64,000 nt of DNA from Bhargavaea cecembensis. GTDB taxonomy: Bacteria > Bacillota > Bacilli > Bacillales_A > Planococcaceae. The stretch spans positions 1 through 64,000 of the forward strand of contig NZ_LQNT01000010.1 of NCBI RefSeq assembly GCF_001619585.1. The letters are read 5' to 3'. The notes under the pieces were generated by a model, which saw nothing but the letters and a program-made list of their open reading frames with translations, searched no databases and was not told the DNA's origin. A program made the position numbers and the translations under genes. This document shows, piece by piece, positions 43,653 through 52,299 of the stretch. Numbering within the stretch: the stretch's first letter is position 1; the number at the start of each line of letters is the position of its first letter.

Positions 43653-44729
43653 TCAGACAGGCCCGCCATCCATTCGGATGCGGAATGCATCTCCGCCTTT
43701 GATGTGCCGGAGAACCGGCAGGTCATCTCCGGTCACCCGGCCGATGACATTCACTTTCTCGTCTGCGGGCAGATCCCGTTTTGTAATCTGCAGCTCTCCC
43801 TCATAACGGCCGTACAGGGAGTTGTCGAGGGTCACTGAGCCGAGCGGGCGTGCCGCCGTGTTGGCGGGCGTGACCGGCCTGTCGCCGGCATTGCCGTACA
43901 TGCGGGACTCTGCGGAGCGGATCACGTCCCGGGCGGCATCCGGCCGGTTAGTATGGTCTGATCCGGGCAGGGCGGCCGGCGCATCCGGATAGGCCGGTAC
44001 GGCATCGAGGAGGTAGACTCCTTCCGCATGGCTCCTGAACTGCTCCATCGAGCGGTCCCTGACCGACGGATCACCGATATAAATATGATCCACGCATCCG
44101 ATGTTCAAGAGGTCGAGATAAGAGGAGAAGGACGTGCGATCCCTGTGTTCTTCAAGTGTCGGAAGCCCGTTGAAAAGAGGGACGCGCCGTTCGCCGTCCC
44201 CCGGAACGAATGCCATGACTTTTAGGCCTTCGCTCTGCAGCCAGCGGTTCCGTTCGGTGAAATCTTCCACCCCAAGACCGGTTTCGGGACGCGGATAGAA
44301 ATTATGCCACGCTTCTGTTGCAGAAAGGCGGAGACCGCATTCCTTCAGTCTGCGGATGGTTTCCGCCGTCAGCGTACTGGCATTCAGTGCGACTGTCATC
44401 CGGCGGGACAGGGCGGCCGTCTCTTCCTCGCTGATCCCATAGTCCACACGGAGGCCGGTGACTCCCCAGTCGAGCAGCCGGTCCGCCGTCTTGAACGTGA
44501 GGCCGAGATGGCCAAGCGAAGCGGGGGAGATGTCGGCGGTCAGCTCCATTTCATAGGTTGCGGCAAGCGCGCCAAGCGCCCGGAGCCGGTCGGCATATTG
44601 CCCCGGGTCCTCTTCAGGGATATGGAGGGAAGTGAAGATGCCCCGGAAACCGGCAGCCTGCATCTTCCGGATATACGTTTCCTGCTTGTCGGCAGAGGGC
44701 TCATTCAGGTAAACAGAAATTCCAAGCAT
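43653..44729 (-). CDS. mupG: 6-phospho-N-acetylmuramidase MupG (DUF871)
   Basis: 358 residues, TIM-barrel-like N-terminal half: MLGISVYLNE, GIFTSLHIPEEDP, LTADISPASLGHLGL, LRVDYGIS, LNASTL and ATEAWHNFYPRPETGLG, all typical of DUF871/MupG. MupG cleaves cell-wall-derived MurNAc-6-P-GlcNAc released after PTS uptake. GAAAGGAAG lies before the ATG. It is the last gene of murQ-murP-mupG and is separated from murP by a strong hairpin, so it may be expressed less. Confidence 0.9.
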   Translation of the reverse strand: MLGISVYLNEPSADKQETYIRKMQAAGFRGIFTSLHIPEEDPGQYADRLRALGALAATYEMELTADISPASLGHLGLTFKTADRLLDWGVTGLRVDYGISEEETAALSRRMTVALNASTLTAETIRRLKECGLRLSATEAWHNFYPRPETGLGVEDFTERNRWLQSEGLKVMAFVPGDGERRVPLFNGLPTLEEHRDRTSFSSYLDLLNIGCVDHIYIGDPSVRDRSMEQFRSHAEGVYLLDAVPAYPDAPAALPGSDHTNRPDAARDVIRSAESRMYGNAGDRPVTPANTAARPLGSVTLDNSLYGRYEGELQITKRDLPADEKVNVIGRVTGDDLPVLRHIKGGDAFRIRMDGGPV

Positions 44730-44763
44730 AAAACAGCTTCCTTTCTTGATCGGGCGTAAATAG

Positions 44764-44821
44764 ACAAAAGCAGGGGGAGGGGCCCGCTATACAGCGGCCC
44801 GTCTCCTCCTGCCCCCTTTTA
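44764..44821 (-). terminator. Hairpin between murP and mupG
   Basis: On the minus strand GCAGGAGGAG..GGGCCGC pairs with GCGGGCCCCTCCCCCTGC, then TTTTGTC. It looks like an intra-operon attenuator or partial terminator. Confidence 0.6.
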
Positions 44822-44838
44822 GTATGAAGTGGCTTGAA

Positions 44839-46206
44839 TCAGAAGTTTTCGTCCATCTCTTTATTGAAGCCGAAGAAATACGTGAAGAGGAATCCGGCTG
44901 TATACGTGATGACGAGCCCGATGAAATACATCAGGTATTTGTTGTCCGCAATCAGCGGGATCAGGGAAATCCCCGACACCCCGATACCGCCGGCCGCCGT
45001 GTGCATGATTGCCTGGTAGGCACCGCCGACAGCCCCGCCCAGGCAGGCGGTGATAAACGGCCGGCCGAGAGGGAGTGTCACCCCGTACAGCAGCGGTTCC
45101 CCGATTCCGAGGAAGCCCACCGGGAGACCGCCCCTAATGACGTTCTTCAGGCGCTGGTTCCGGGATTTCACGTAGATGGCGATCGATGCGCCGACCTGCC
45201 CGGCTCCGGCCATCGCCAGGATTGGGAGGAGCGACGTCGCGCCTACGGAATTAATCAGTTCCATATGAATTGGCGTGAGCCCGTGGTGGAGCCCCAGCAT
45301 GACGAGCGGCAGGAAGAATCCGGCCAGGAGACCGCCCGCTACCGCACCGCCGACATCAAGAATGGCGTGGATGCCGGTTGTGATGCCGTCAGACAATACG
45401 CCCGCCGCCGGCATGACCGCAACGATCGTCAGCAACCCGACTGTCAGGACAGTGAAGAGCGGCGTGATGATGATGTCCACGGCGTTCGGAACGAATCTTC
45501 TGTAGAAGCGTTCAAAGACGACCATCAGCCAGGCAGCGAACATGGCGCCGAACAGGCCGCCGCGACCGGGCAACAGATTTTCGCCGAACAAGACAATTTC
45601 CGCAAGTCCGGGATGAATGGTGATGATACCGGCAATGGCCCCGAGGACCGGTGTTCCCCCGAACTCTTTCGCAGTGTTCCAGCCCACGACAATCGCCAGG
45701 TAGGCAAAGATGCTGCTGCCGAGGAGGGAGAAGATCTGAATCCATGTAAGTGTCGGATCGACTCCAGCGTTTTTGGCGAACCCTGCAATCCCGTTGATGA
45801 TCCCGGATGCGACAAGTCCCGGAATAAGCGGGATAAAGATACTTCCGATCTTCCTCAGAAGATTTTTGACCGGCGTGTTGTTTTTCTTTTTCAGCTCCGC
45901 CTTTTTCAGGCCGACGGCGTCATCTTCGTTGGCGTCCAAGGCTTCCCCCATCCGCATGCCGGTCATCCGTGTAATCTGGTCGGACACTTTGTTCACGGTG
46001 CCCGGTCCGACGACAACCTGCAGCGTCTCGTCTTCGATGACCCCCATGACGCCATCCACGTTTTTCAGTGCCTGAATATCGGCCTTGCTGTCATCTTTCA
46101 GATTCAGCCGGACACGGGTCATGCAGTGGGTAAAGGAATGGATATTGTCCCCGCCGCCGATATGGTCCAGGATCCCCCTTGCGAGCTTTTCCTCTTTTTT
46201 CATCAT
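44839..46206 (-). CDS. murP: PTS transporter subunit EIIBC, MurNAc-specific MurP-like
   Basis: 455 residues. An EIIB domain at the N terminus with phosphocysteine Cys28 (HCMTRVRLNL), followed by a ten-segment EIIC domain (IFIPLIPGLVASGIINGI, HHGLTPIHMELINSVG, GIGEPLLYGVTLPLGRPF). There is no EIIA domain, so an external EIIA is required. Position between murQ and mupG supports N-acetylmuramic acid or MurNAc-GlcNAc as substrate. Confidence 0.92.
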   Translation of the reverse strand: MMKKEEKLARGILDHIGGGDNIHSFTHCMTRVRLNLKDDSKADIQALKNVDGVMGVIEDETLQVVVGPGTVNKVSDQITRMTGMRMGEALDANEDDAVGLKKAELKKKNNTPVKNLLRKIGSIFIPLIPGLVASGIINGIAGFAKNAGVDPTLTWIQIFSLLGSSIFAYLAIVVGWNTAKEFGGTPVLGAIAGIITIHPGLAEIVLFGENLLPGRGGLFGAMFAAWLMVVFERFYRRFVPNAVDIIITPLFTVLTVGLLTIVAVMPAAGVLSDGITTGIHAILDVGGAVAGGLLAGFFLPLVMLGLHHGLTPIHMELINSVGATSLLPILAMAGAGQVGASIAIYVKSRNQRLKNVIRGGLPVGFLGIGEPLLYGVTLPLGRPFITACLGGAVGGAYQAIMHTAAGGIGVSGISLIPLIADNKYLMYFIGLVITYTAGFLFTYFFGFNKEMDENF

Positions 46207-46218
46207 TTCCCCTCCAGA

Positions 46219-47106
46219 TCATCTCTGAGTTTCTCTGATAAACCCCTTTGCTTCGTTTAACCGTGCATTCGCTTCCTCGAGCGAGCAGCCCAGGAGCAGC
46301 ATGACGATGGCCGGCTTCACCTGGTCGCCGGCTTTTTCGTAAGCTTGCTCTGCCGTTTCAAAGTCCACGCCGGCCGCTTCCATGATGATGTGCTTGGCGC
46401 GTTTGACCAGCTTTTCATTGGTGGGCTGCACGTCGACCATCAGATTGCCGTACACTTTTCCGATTCCCGTCATCGCGATGGTGGAAATCATGTTGAGCAC
46501 GAGCTTCTGGGCGGTGCCGGCTTTTAGCCGTGTCGAACCGGTGATGACTTCTGGCCCGGTCACGACTTCGATGGCGACATCGGCGATGCGGCCAATTTCG
46601 GAGCCTTCATTGTTGCTCAGGGCGACGGTTTTTGCCCCCAATTCTTTGGCACGGTCCAGTACGCCGATGACGTACGGAGTCCGGCCGCTTGCTGCGATTC
46701 CGATGACGACATCATCCGGACCGGCAGAGAGGGCAGCGATGTCTTTGGCGCCCTGTTCTGAATCGTCCTCGGCCCCTTCGATCGCAGTCGTGATCGCCTG
46801 TTCGCCACCCGCAATCAGGCCGCGGACCATGCCCGGGTCCACTCCGAAAGTCGGCGGGCATTCGGACGCATCGAGTATGCCGAGCCGGCCGGACGTTCCT
46901 GCACCGGCATAAATCAGCCGGCCGCCCTTTTGGAATGCGTTTATCACAAGGCTGACAGCGTTTTCAATCGCATCGATCTTTTCCCGGATCGCTTCAGGGA
47001 TTCCGGCATCCTCTTCGACCATGAGCAGCAGGCGCTCCCTGACCGGAAGCGTATCGATGTTCATGCTCTTCGGGTTTCTTGACTCTGTCGTGAGTTTCTC
47101 CAGCAT
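46219..47106 (-). CDS. murQ: N-acetylmuramic acid 6-phosphate etherase MurQ
   Basis: 295 residues from the ATG at 47106 (AGGTG upstream; a GTG at 47115 is in frame). TTESRNPKSMNIDTL start, AGAGTSGRLGILDASECPPTFG with the SIS-fold catalytic Glu, IAGGEQAITTAIEGAEDD and AASGRTPYVIGVL. It removes the lactyl ether of MurNAc-6-P, yielding GlcNAc-6-P and D-lactate. First gene of the murQ-murP-mupG unit, with a promoter and operator just upstream. Confidence 0.96.
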   Translation of the reverse strand: MLEKLTTESRNPKSMNIDTLPVRERLLLMVEEDAGIPEAIREKIDAIENAVSLVINAFQKGGRLIYAGAGTSGRLGILDASECPPTFGVDPGMVRGLIAGGEQAITTAIEGAEDDSEQGAKDIAALSAGPDDVVIGIAASGRTPYVIGVLDRAKELGAKTVALSNNEGSEIGRIADVAIEVVTGPEVITGSTRLKAGTAQKLVLNMISTIAMTGIGKVYGNLMVDVQPTNEKLVKRAKHIIMEAAGVDFETAEQAYEKAGDQVKPAIVMLLLGCSLEEANARLNEAKGFIRETQR

Positions 47107-47123
47107 GTTTATCACCTACTGTT

Positions 47124-47140
47124 ATGAAATTATGTTTCAT
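47124..47140. promoter_or_regulatory. Candidate MurR operator
   Basis: ATGAAATTATGTTTCAT: perfect 6-bp arms ATGAAA/TTTCAT with 5-base spacing, located just downstream of the murQ -10 hexamer. TGAAA-type palindromes are usual for RpiR-family regulators. Confidence 0.65.
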
Positions 47141-47146
47141 GGATTC

Positions 47147-47174
47147 ATTCTATTAAAAAGAAATTAAATGTCAA
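47147..47174 (-). promoter_or_regulatory. murQ promoter
   Basis: On the minus strand TTGACA (47174-47169), 16-base spacer and TAGAAT (47152-47147), immediately before the operator. Confidence 0.7.
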
Positions 47175-47204
47175 TATGGAGAATATTTTTTCTTCATTTG
47201 TCGA

Positions 47205-47250
47205 AAAATCCCCGGAAGGAAAGGCTGGCAGCCAGTTCCTTAGCCGGGGA
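47205..47250 (-). terminator. murR terminator
   Basis: AATCCCCGG / CCGGGGATTTTT stem on the minus strand, with an inner AAGGAACTGGCTGCCAGCC.. pairing. It separates murR transcription from murQ. Confidence 0.75.
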
Positions 47251-48099
47251 TTATCTGCGGAGGCGGATGACTTCGTTCCGTGCCTCATGGTATTCATCGA
47301 TGACGGATTCACCTTTCGCGTGGAAAACACTGAGGTAGAGGGCGTCGATGATGGTCAGCTGTGTCATTCTGGACGGGATGCTGCCGATCCGGTGGTCCTG
47401 CTCCACGACAGGTGTGCAGAGCCGGATGTCCGCTTCCTTGTAGAGCGGGGATTTGTCCAGATTGGTGATGGCAATGACCGTGGCGCCTTTGGATTTTGCG
47501 AAGCGCGCAAGCTCCAGGATGTCTTTGGTCTTTCCTGAGTTGCTGATTGCCAAAAACACCGAATCACCGTTCAGGTAGGGGATTGCGGACAGCATGAAGT
47601 GGAAATCATGGTGGCTCTGACATGGGTAGCCAAGCTTTGTGAACTTATAATAAGCGTCCGTGGCGGCCGTGGCAGAACCGCCCACACCGTAGAACAGGAG
47701 CCGGCCCGCGTCTTTCAGAACGCCGACGGCCTTTTCGAACTCTCTGCGGTCGAGGGAGGAGGGAATGGCCTCGATGGCCGATTTGTTGACATGGGCGACT
47801 TTCTGAAACAGGTCGTATGGTTCGTCCTGATGATGGAGGATGTTAAAATCCGTCAGGTTCATGCCGGTAAGCGTCAGGTCCTTGACGAGCTCGAGCTTGA
47901 AGGACTTGAAGCTGCCGATGCCAATTGATTTGCAGAACCGGACGACACTCGATTCACTGACGCCGCTGTTTTTGGACAAGTCCCTGGTCGTCATGTTCGG
48001 AATCAGATCCGGATGCTTCAGAATGTATTCACCGATGGCCCGTTCGGCGCCGGACAGGCTGGCAATGCTTTGTTCGATGCGGTTAAGTAGTGAACTCAT
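47251..48099 (-). CDS. murR: RpiR family regulator MurR
   Basis: 282 residues. An N-terminal RpiR HTH (about 1-75: IGEYILKHPDLIPNMTTRDLSKNSGVSESSVVRFCKSIG) and a C-terminal SIS sugar-phosphate-binding domain (about 110-260: GRLLFYGVGGSATAATDAYYKF, AISNSGKTKDILELA). MurR senses MurNAc-6-P and controls murQ-murP-mupG. Transcribed in the same direction and upstream of murQ, with its own terminator. Confidence 0.93.
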   Translation of the reverse strand: MSSLLNRIEQSIASLSGAERAIGEYILKHPDLIPNMTTRDLSKNSGVSESSVVRFCKSIGIGSFKSFKLELVKDLTLTGMNLTDFNILHHQDEPYDLFQKVAHVNKSAIEAIPSSLDRREFEKAVGVLKDAGRLLFYGVGGSATAATDAYYKFTKLGYPCQSHHDFHFMLSAIPYLNGDSVFLAISNSGKTKDILELARFAKSKGATVIAITNLDKSPLYKEADIRLCTPVVEQDHRIGSIPSRMTQLTIIDALYLSVFHAKGESVIDEYHEARNEVIRLRR

Positions 48100-48283
48100 G
48101 GTCGGTACCGTCCTTGATGAGAAATGGTCCGCCAGCCGGATCAGCCCGATTGGCGGGAACTGCGTCCAGTATAACAGACAGCAGAACCCAACTCTATTTC
48201 AGGTAGCGGTAACTCCTTTGGCAGACAATTTATACTATATGTTAATATGTATTTAATATTATTCGGCGAAAGGTGTGCTAACT

Positions 48284-49126
48284 ATGGCAACTAGTAAAAT
48301 AGTTTCTTTTATAAATATGAAAGGCGGCGTTGGAAAGACAACGCTTACAATCGGGATTGCAGATTATCTTGCTAAACATCTTAACAAAAAAATACTAGTG
48401 ATTGACATAGATCCTCAATTCAATGCAACTCAGACATTATTGGATATTTATAGCAAAGAGGATTATTTTGATGATATTCTACCAGAAGAAAGAACAATAA
48501 ATAAATTATTCAAACCACAGACAGAATTCAAAAGGGATAGTGAAATTCCAAGCAAAGATGAAGTGATTACAACTTTAAATGAAAATCTTGATCTTCTATG
48601 TGGAGATTTAAATTTGGTTCTTGTAAACAAAACAAGTGATTATAGACAGGTGAAAAAACTAAGACGATTTGTTAGAGAAAATAAATTAAGGGAAATCTAC
48701 GATTACATTCTAATCGATTGTCCTCCGACACTTACTGTTTATACCGATGCAGCTTTATTATCATCAGACTTTTATTTAATTCCTAATAGAATTGATAGAT
48801 ATTCAATTATAGGTATTTCATCTTTAACAACAGCTATCGATAATCTTATTCATGAAGAAGATCATGATATACAATGTTTAGGATTGGTTTATACGATGTT
48901 AGATAATGAATTAACGCAAAAACAAACTGCAATTAAAGAAGAGTTTGAAGGTCAGTTGGATGATTATACTTACATATTTGATGCAACAACAACTGTTGTT
49001 AGAGATCTACAAGTTGGTAAGAGGGGATCATTGCCCACAAACTACCAAAAATCCTTACATGACATAAGTAATTTATCTGAAGAATTTATAGATCAAATAC
49101 AAAAGAGATTGGATTTTGAAAAATGA
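48284..49126 (+). CDS. ParA/MinD-type ATPase of an AT-rich island
   Basis: 280 residues from the ATG at 48284 (AAAGG about 10 bases upstream; GTG at 48275 is an alternative). Deviant Walker A KGGVGKTT (residues 13-20), VIDIDPQ, IDCPPT and the later NRIDRYSI switch-like region, i.e. ParA/Soj-like NTPase. No ParB gene follows, and no partition site is evident. Its stop overlaps the next ATG (ATGA). Base composition is sharply AT-rich compared with murR and the rluA-like gene on either side, a sign of transfer. Confidence 0.88.
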   Translation: MATSKIVSFINMKGGVGKTTLTIGIADYLAKHLNKKILVIDIDPQFNATQTLLDIYSKEDYFDDILPEERTINKLFKPQTEFKRDSEIPSKDEVITTLNENLDLLCGDLNLVLVNKTSDYRQVKKLRRFVRENKLREIYDYILIDCPPTLTVYTDAALLSSDFYLIPNRIDRYSIIGISSLTTAIDNLIHEEDHDIQCLGLVYTMLDNELTQKQTAIKEEFEGQLDDYTYIFDATTTVVRDLQVGKRGSLPTNYQKSLHDISNLSEEFIDQIQKRLDFEK

Positions 49127-49473
49127 ATTTTAATTATTATAGAAGTGAGTTGAAATTCAAAGGAGCTAAAAAACACAAAATTCTAGGGGTTGTCTCTGAT
49201 TTATTATTATCGAAAGAACTTTTTCCAAGAAATGATGATCTTAGAATATTTATAAAAGAAATTTTTGATATAGAATTTAAAGATTATATATTTAGTTCTA
49301 GAACTTTAATTGTGGCGAGAGTAACAAGATCGTTATACCTCAAAACAGATAAAGAATTAGAAATAGTAAGAAAAAAACTTATTATATTTTTCGAGAAGTA
49401 TAACAAATTAGATGTTGAAAATAGAGGGACGACAAATTTAAGTAAATGGATAAAAGGAATTTCAAATGATTAA
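49123..49473 (+). CDS. Unknown 116-aa protein of the ParA island
   Basis: The ATG overlaps the ParA stop by four bases and the stop overlaps the next gene by eight. Mostly helical, basic (Lys/Arg-rich, MNFNYYRSELKFKGAKKHKILG start), no membrane segment. No family recognised. Tight overlap suggests a complex with its neighbours. Same AT-rich composition. Confidence 0.72.
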   Translation: MNFNYYRSELKFKGAKKHKILGVVSDLLLSKELFPRNDDLRIFIKEIFDIEFKDYIFSSRTLIVARVTRSLYLKTDKELEIVRKKLIIFFEKYNKLDVENRGTTNLSKWIKGISND

Positions 49474-50128
49474 TACTTATGAAATAACAAGAATTAAGAA
49501 AGAGATAAACGACTTTAACGAAGAAAACTTTAAAGAATATTCAATTGACATACAGAATGATATAAAAAAAGTGGTAAAATACACCTTCTTCCTTAGAAGT
49601 ATAGCGGATGAAGAAAACGGCAATCATTATTTGAAATCAATGGTCTCTGATTTAGTGTTTTTAATAAAAAGCTTTAAAGATAATAATTATAGGTACGTTC
49701 ATCTGAATCTTCGATCAATAATAGAACATGCTCTAAGGTTTATTTCTGACGAACCAGCTAGTGGAGAAACAAGAAGTAACGAGCTTTGGGAGAAAGCGAA
49801 TAAGTTTTTAAATGCGAATGAAAGCCAAAAATTAGATATAAGTGCAACGAAAGGTGCTTATAAAAGGGCATGTAACTATGTGCATGGTAACGCTAAAGCA
49901 GATATGCCGATTGTTTCTTTTTTTGATGAAACGCTAAATATGAAATATGAAGTCAACAAAACCAGAAGCCTTTTATCAAATGTATTAAAAGTGCTACATG
50001 AACTTGTATATATCTTGTTGGCGAAATGTGCAGATTTAATTGACTATGTATTCCATAGAAAGAAGACTCTATTAGAGTATCTGATAAATAAAAAGTACGT
50101 GGAAACACTTAGGTCTATGACTGATTGA
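49466..50128 (+). CDS. Helical, HEPN-like protein of the ParA island
   Basis: 220 residues, predicted all-helical. Two R-x4/5-H sites: Arg83..His88 (LRSIIEHALRF) and Arg134..His140 (KRACNYVHGN); the NYVHG/R-x4-6-H pattern is that of HEPN-type RNases or nucleotidyltransferase partners, many of which serve in phage defence or toxin modules. This assignment is tentative, based on a short motif. Third gene of the overlapping ParA operon; a weak terminator follows. No transmembrane segments. Confidence 0.7.
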   Translation: MINTYEITRIKKEINDFNEENFKEYSIDIQNDIKKVVKYTFFLRSIADEENGNHYLKSMVSDLVFLIKSFKDNNYRYVHLNLRSIIEHALRFISDEPASGETRSNELWEKANKFLNANESQKLDISATKGAYKRACNYVHGNAKADMPIVSFFDETLNMKYEVNKTRSLLSNVLKVLHELVYILLAKCADLIDYVFHRKKTLLEYLINKKYVETLRSMTD

Positions 50129-50148
50129 GTCATCTAGTAAGGCAATAC

Positions 50149-50172
50149 AGTGTTTGTAATTTACACTTTTTT
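50149..50172 (+). terminator. Weak terminator after the ParA island
   Basis: AGTGT / ACACT short stem followed by TTTTTT. Confidence 0.45.
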
Positions 50173-50200
50173 AATTTGATTTTGTATAGGAGATTTTCAT

Positions 50201-50878
50201 GTGAGTATAGCCATAATTTATGAAGACAATCATCTTCTGGTCGTCGAAAAGCCGGTGAATATGCCTGTCCAGGAAGACAGGACAGGGGATATGGACCTGC
50301 TGAATGCGCTAAAAGAAATGATTAAAGATCGCGACAACAAGCCGGGCAATGTCTACCTCGGCCTCGTCCACAGACTGGACCGCCCGGTAGGAGGAGCGAT
50401 CGTGTTCGCGAAAACGTCCAAGGCGGCTTCCCGTCTGTCTGACATACTCCGCCGCCGTGACATGGACAGGGAGTACATCGCGGTCGTTCGAGGCAATCCG
50501 CCAAAAGAAAATGGACGCCTGGAACATCATCTTCTTAAGGATAAAAAAGAGAACAAAGTCAGCGTCGTGAAGCCGGGTGTAAAAGAAGCAAAAAAGGCAG
50601 TGCTGAACTATGAAGTACTCGGGCGGAAAGGGGACCTGACGCTTGTTTCAGTCCGACTTGAGACCGGGCGTCCCCATCAGATCCGCGTTCAGCTGTCGGC
50701 AATCGGCTGTCCGCTCTACGGCGACCAGAAATACGGCGCTTCCGTCAACCGTCCGGGCCAGCAGATTGCACTTTGGTCAAGGTCACTCTCCTTCACCCAC
50801 CCGGTGAAAAAGGAGCCGGTATGTGTAACAAGCCTGCCGCCAAGCGCAGAGCCCTGGAGTTATTGGAGCCTGTCCTGA
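50201..50878 (+). CDS. RluA family pseudouridine synthase
   Basis: 225 residues from a GTG at 50201 with AGGAGA upstream (an ATG at 50199 reads straight into a stop). Catalytic Asp60 in LVHRLDRPVGGAIVFAKT; VVEKPVNMPVQ and LETGRPHQIRVQLSAIGCPLYGDQKYG are the RluA core. No S4 domain, so the substrate (rRNA or tRNA position) is not determinable. Base composition returns to the chromosomal type here. Confidence 0.93.
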   Translation: MSIAIIYEDNHLLVVEKPVNMPVQEDRTGDMDLLNALKEMIKDRDNKPGNVYLGLVHRLDRPVGGAIVFAKTSKAASRLSDILRRRDMDREYIAVVRGNPPKENGRLEHHLLKDKKENKVSVVKPGVKEAKKAVLNYEVLGRKGDLTLVSVRLETGRPHQIRVQLSAIGCPLYGDQKYGASVNRPGQQIALWSRSLSFTHPVKKEPVCVTSLPPSAEPWSYWSLS

Positions 50879-51001
50879 GGGTGTACGACCAAAGCCACGC
50901 CTTTCAGATGTCAGACTTTTTCTGGATTACGCCGCCAAAGTGGCAGAGTCCCGTGATGTCCGGATATGATAGGAAGAACCGGAATCAAAGGGGAAAACTT
51001 C

Positions 51002-52174
51002 ATGAAGAAAAACATCATGCTCACAACGGTTCTTATCAACCTGTTCATCGCCTTTATGGGCATTGGGTTGGTCATCCCGGTGCTGCCCGCCCTGATCAAC
51101 GAGCTGGGTCTGAGCGGGTCGGCCGCTGCCAACCTGGTCGCGGCATTTGCACTGACGCAGCTGATCGTCTCTCCGGTTGCCGGGAAATGGACGGACAAGT
51201 ACGGCCGCAAGCGGATGATCGTGATCGGACTGATTCTGTTCAGCTTGTCGGAGCTTCTGTTCGGACTGGCGCAGTCGATCACAATGCTGTTTGTCTCGCG
51301 CCTTCTCGGCGGGATCAGTGCAGCCTTCATCATGCCGGCCGTCACGGCATTTATCGCTGATATCACGACGATCGAAGAACGGCCCAAGGCGCTCGGTTAT
51401 ATGTCTGCAGCCATCTCGACCGGATTCATCATCGGCCCCGGATTCGGCGGGTTCTTGGCTGAAATCGGCACGCGTGTCCCATTCTTTGCTGCATTCGGCC
51501 TGGCATTCATCGCCGCTCTGTTTTCAATGATCGCGCTCCGCGAGCCGCAGCGGCAGAAGGCGGAAGCGGAAGAAATGGTGCCGGGCACATCCGGCATCCG
51601 CAAAATCTTTGCTCCCATGTTTTTCATCGCTTTCGTCATCATTTTCATTTTGTCATTCGGGCTGGCGGCGTTCGAGTCGCTGTTTGCGCTTTATACCGAC
51701 CATAAGTACGGCTTTACGCCGAAGGACATTGCCATCATGGTCACGGGCGGGGGGATTGTAGGAGCGGTCGCACAGGTGTTTCTGTTCGACCGGCTGAACA
51801 AATGGCTCGGTGAGATCCGTCTGATCCGCTGGTGCCTGATCGTCTCCGCCGTGCTTGTGTACTGCGTCACATTGGTAAGCTCATACTTTATGATCCTGCT
51901 CGTGACGATGACGGTGTTTATCGGCTTCGACCTCGTACGGCCGGCGGTGACTACCTATCTGTCGAAAGTGGCCGGGAATGAGCAGGGTTTCGCCGGCGGC
52001 ATGAACTCGATGTTCACCAGCCTCGGCAACGTGTTCGGACCGGTCATCGGCGGGATCCTGTTCGATATCGAGCTGGATTATCCGTTCTACTTCGCCACCG
52101 CCACGCTGGCTGCGGGCGTCATATTGTCTTATTTCTGGAAGAAGCCGAAAGTACTTGCCGCAGGCCCGTCTTGA
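51002..52174 (+). CDS. MFS multidrug-type efflux transporter
   Basis: 390 residues from the ATG at 51002 (AAAGGGGAAAACTTC upstream; the frame starts at 50966). Twelve membrane segments; motif A GKWTDKYGRKRM, motif C GFIIGPGFGGFLAE of drug:proton antiporters, similar to NorA/Bmr/Blt. The actual substrate is not known. The C terminus ends inside the terminator stem. Confidence 0.9.
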   Translation: MKKNIMLTTVLINLFIAFMGIGLVIPVLPALINELGLSGSAAANLVAAFALTQLIVSPVAGKWTDKYGRKRMIVIGLILFSLSELLFGLAQSITMLFVSRLLGGISAAFIMPAVTAFIADITTIEERPKALGYMSAAISTGFIIGPGFGGFLAEIGTRVPFFAAFGLAFIAALFSMIALREPQRQKAEAEEMVPGTSGIRKIFAPMFFIAFVIIFILSFGLAAFESLFALYTDHKYGFTPKDIAIMVTGGGIVGAVAQVFLFDRLNKWLGEIRLIRWCLIVSAVLVYCVTLVSSYFMILLVTMTVFIGFDLVRPAVTTYLSKVAGNEQGFAGGMNSMFTSLGNVFGPVIGGILFDIELDYPFYFATATLAAGVILSYFWKKPKVLAAGPS

Positions 52175-52189
52175 ACGGGCCTGTTTTTA
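52161..52189 (+). terminator. Terminator overlapping the MFS stop codon
   Basis: CAGGCCCGT / ACGGGCCTG with loop CTTGA (the TGA stop lies in the loop) and TTTTT. Confidence 0.85.
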
Positions 52190-52207
52190 TTTGGTGCTTA
52201 ACAAGCA

Positions 52208-52253
52208 TTGACAATATCAGAATTTAAAGATAATATCTTAGAAAGCGTTTTCA
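52208..52253 (+). promoter_or_regulatory. Promoter and cre-like site of the dicarboxylate symporter gene
   Basis: TTGACA (52208-52213), 17-base spacer, TAATAT (52231-52236). AGAAAGCGTTTTCA at 52240-52253 matches the CcpA cre consensus at 13 of 14 positions and covers the start site, so catabolite repression is likely. Confidence 0.65.
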
Positions 52254-52299
52254 TTATTGTTGTCATTATCGAATAAAGTAGAACAAGGAGGGATCAATT

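Noticed and set aside
44824-46260. 478-residue plus-strand ORF antisense to murP
   Set aside because: Low-complexity charged sequence, no ribosome site, fully overlaps the clear PTS gene; a shadow of high-GC codon use.
50773-51360. ORF of 195 residues between the rluA-like and MFS genes
   Set aside because: Overlaps both genes out of frame; no motif.
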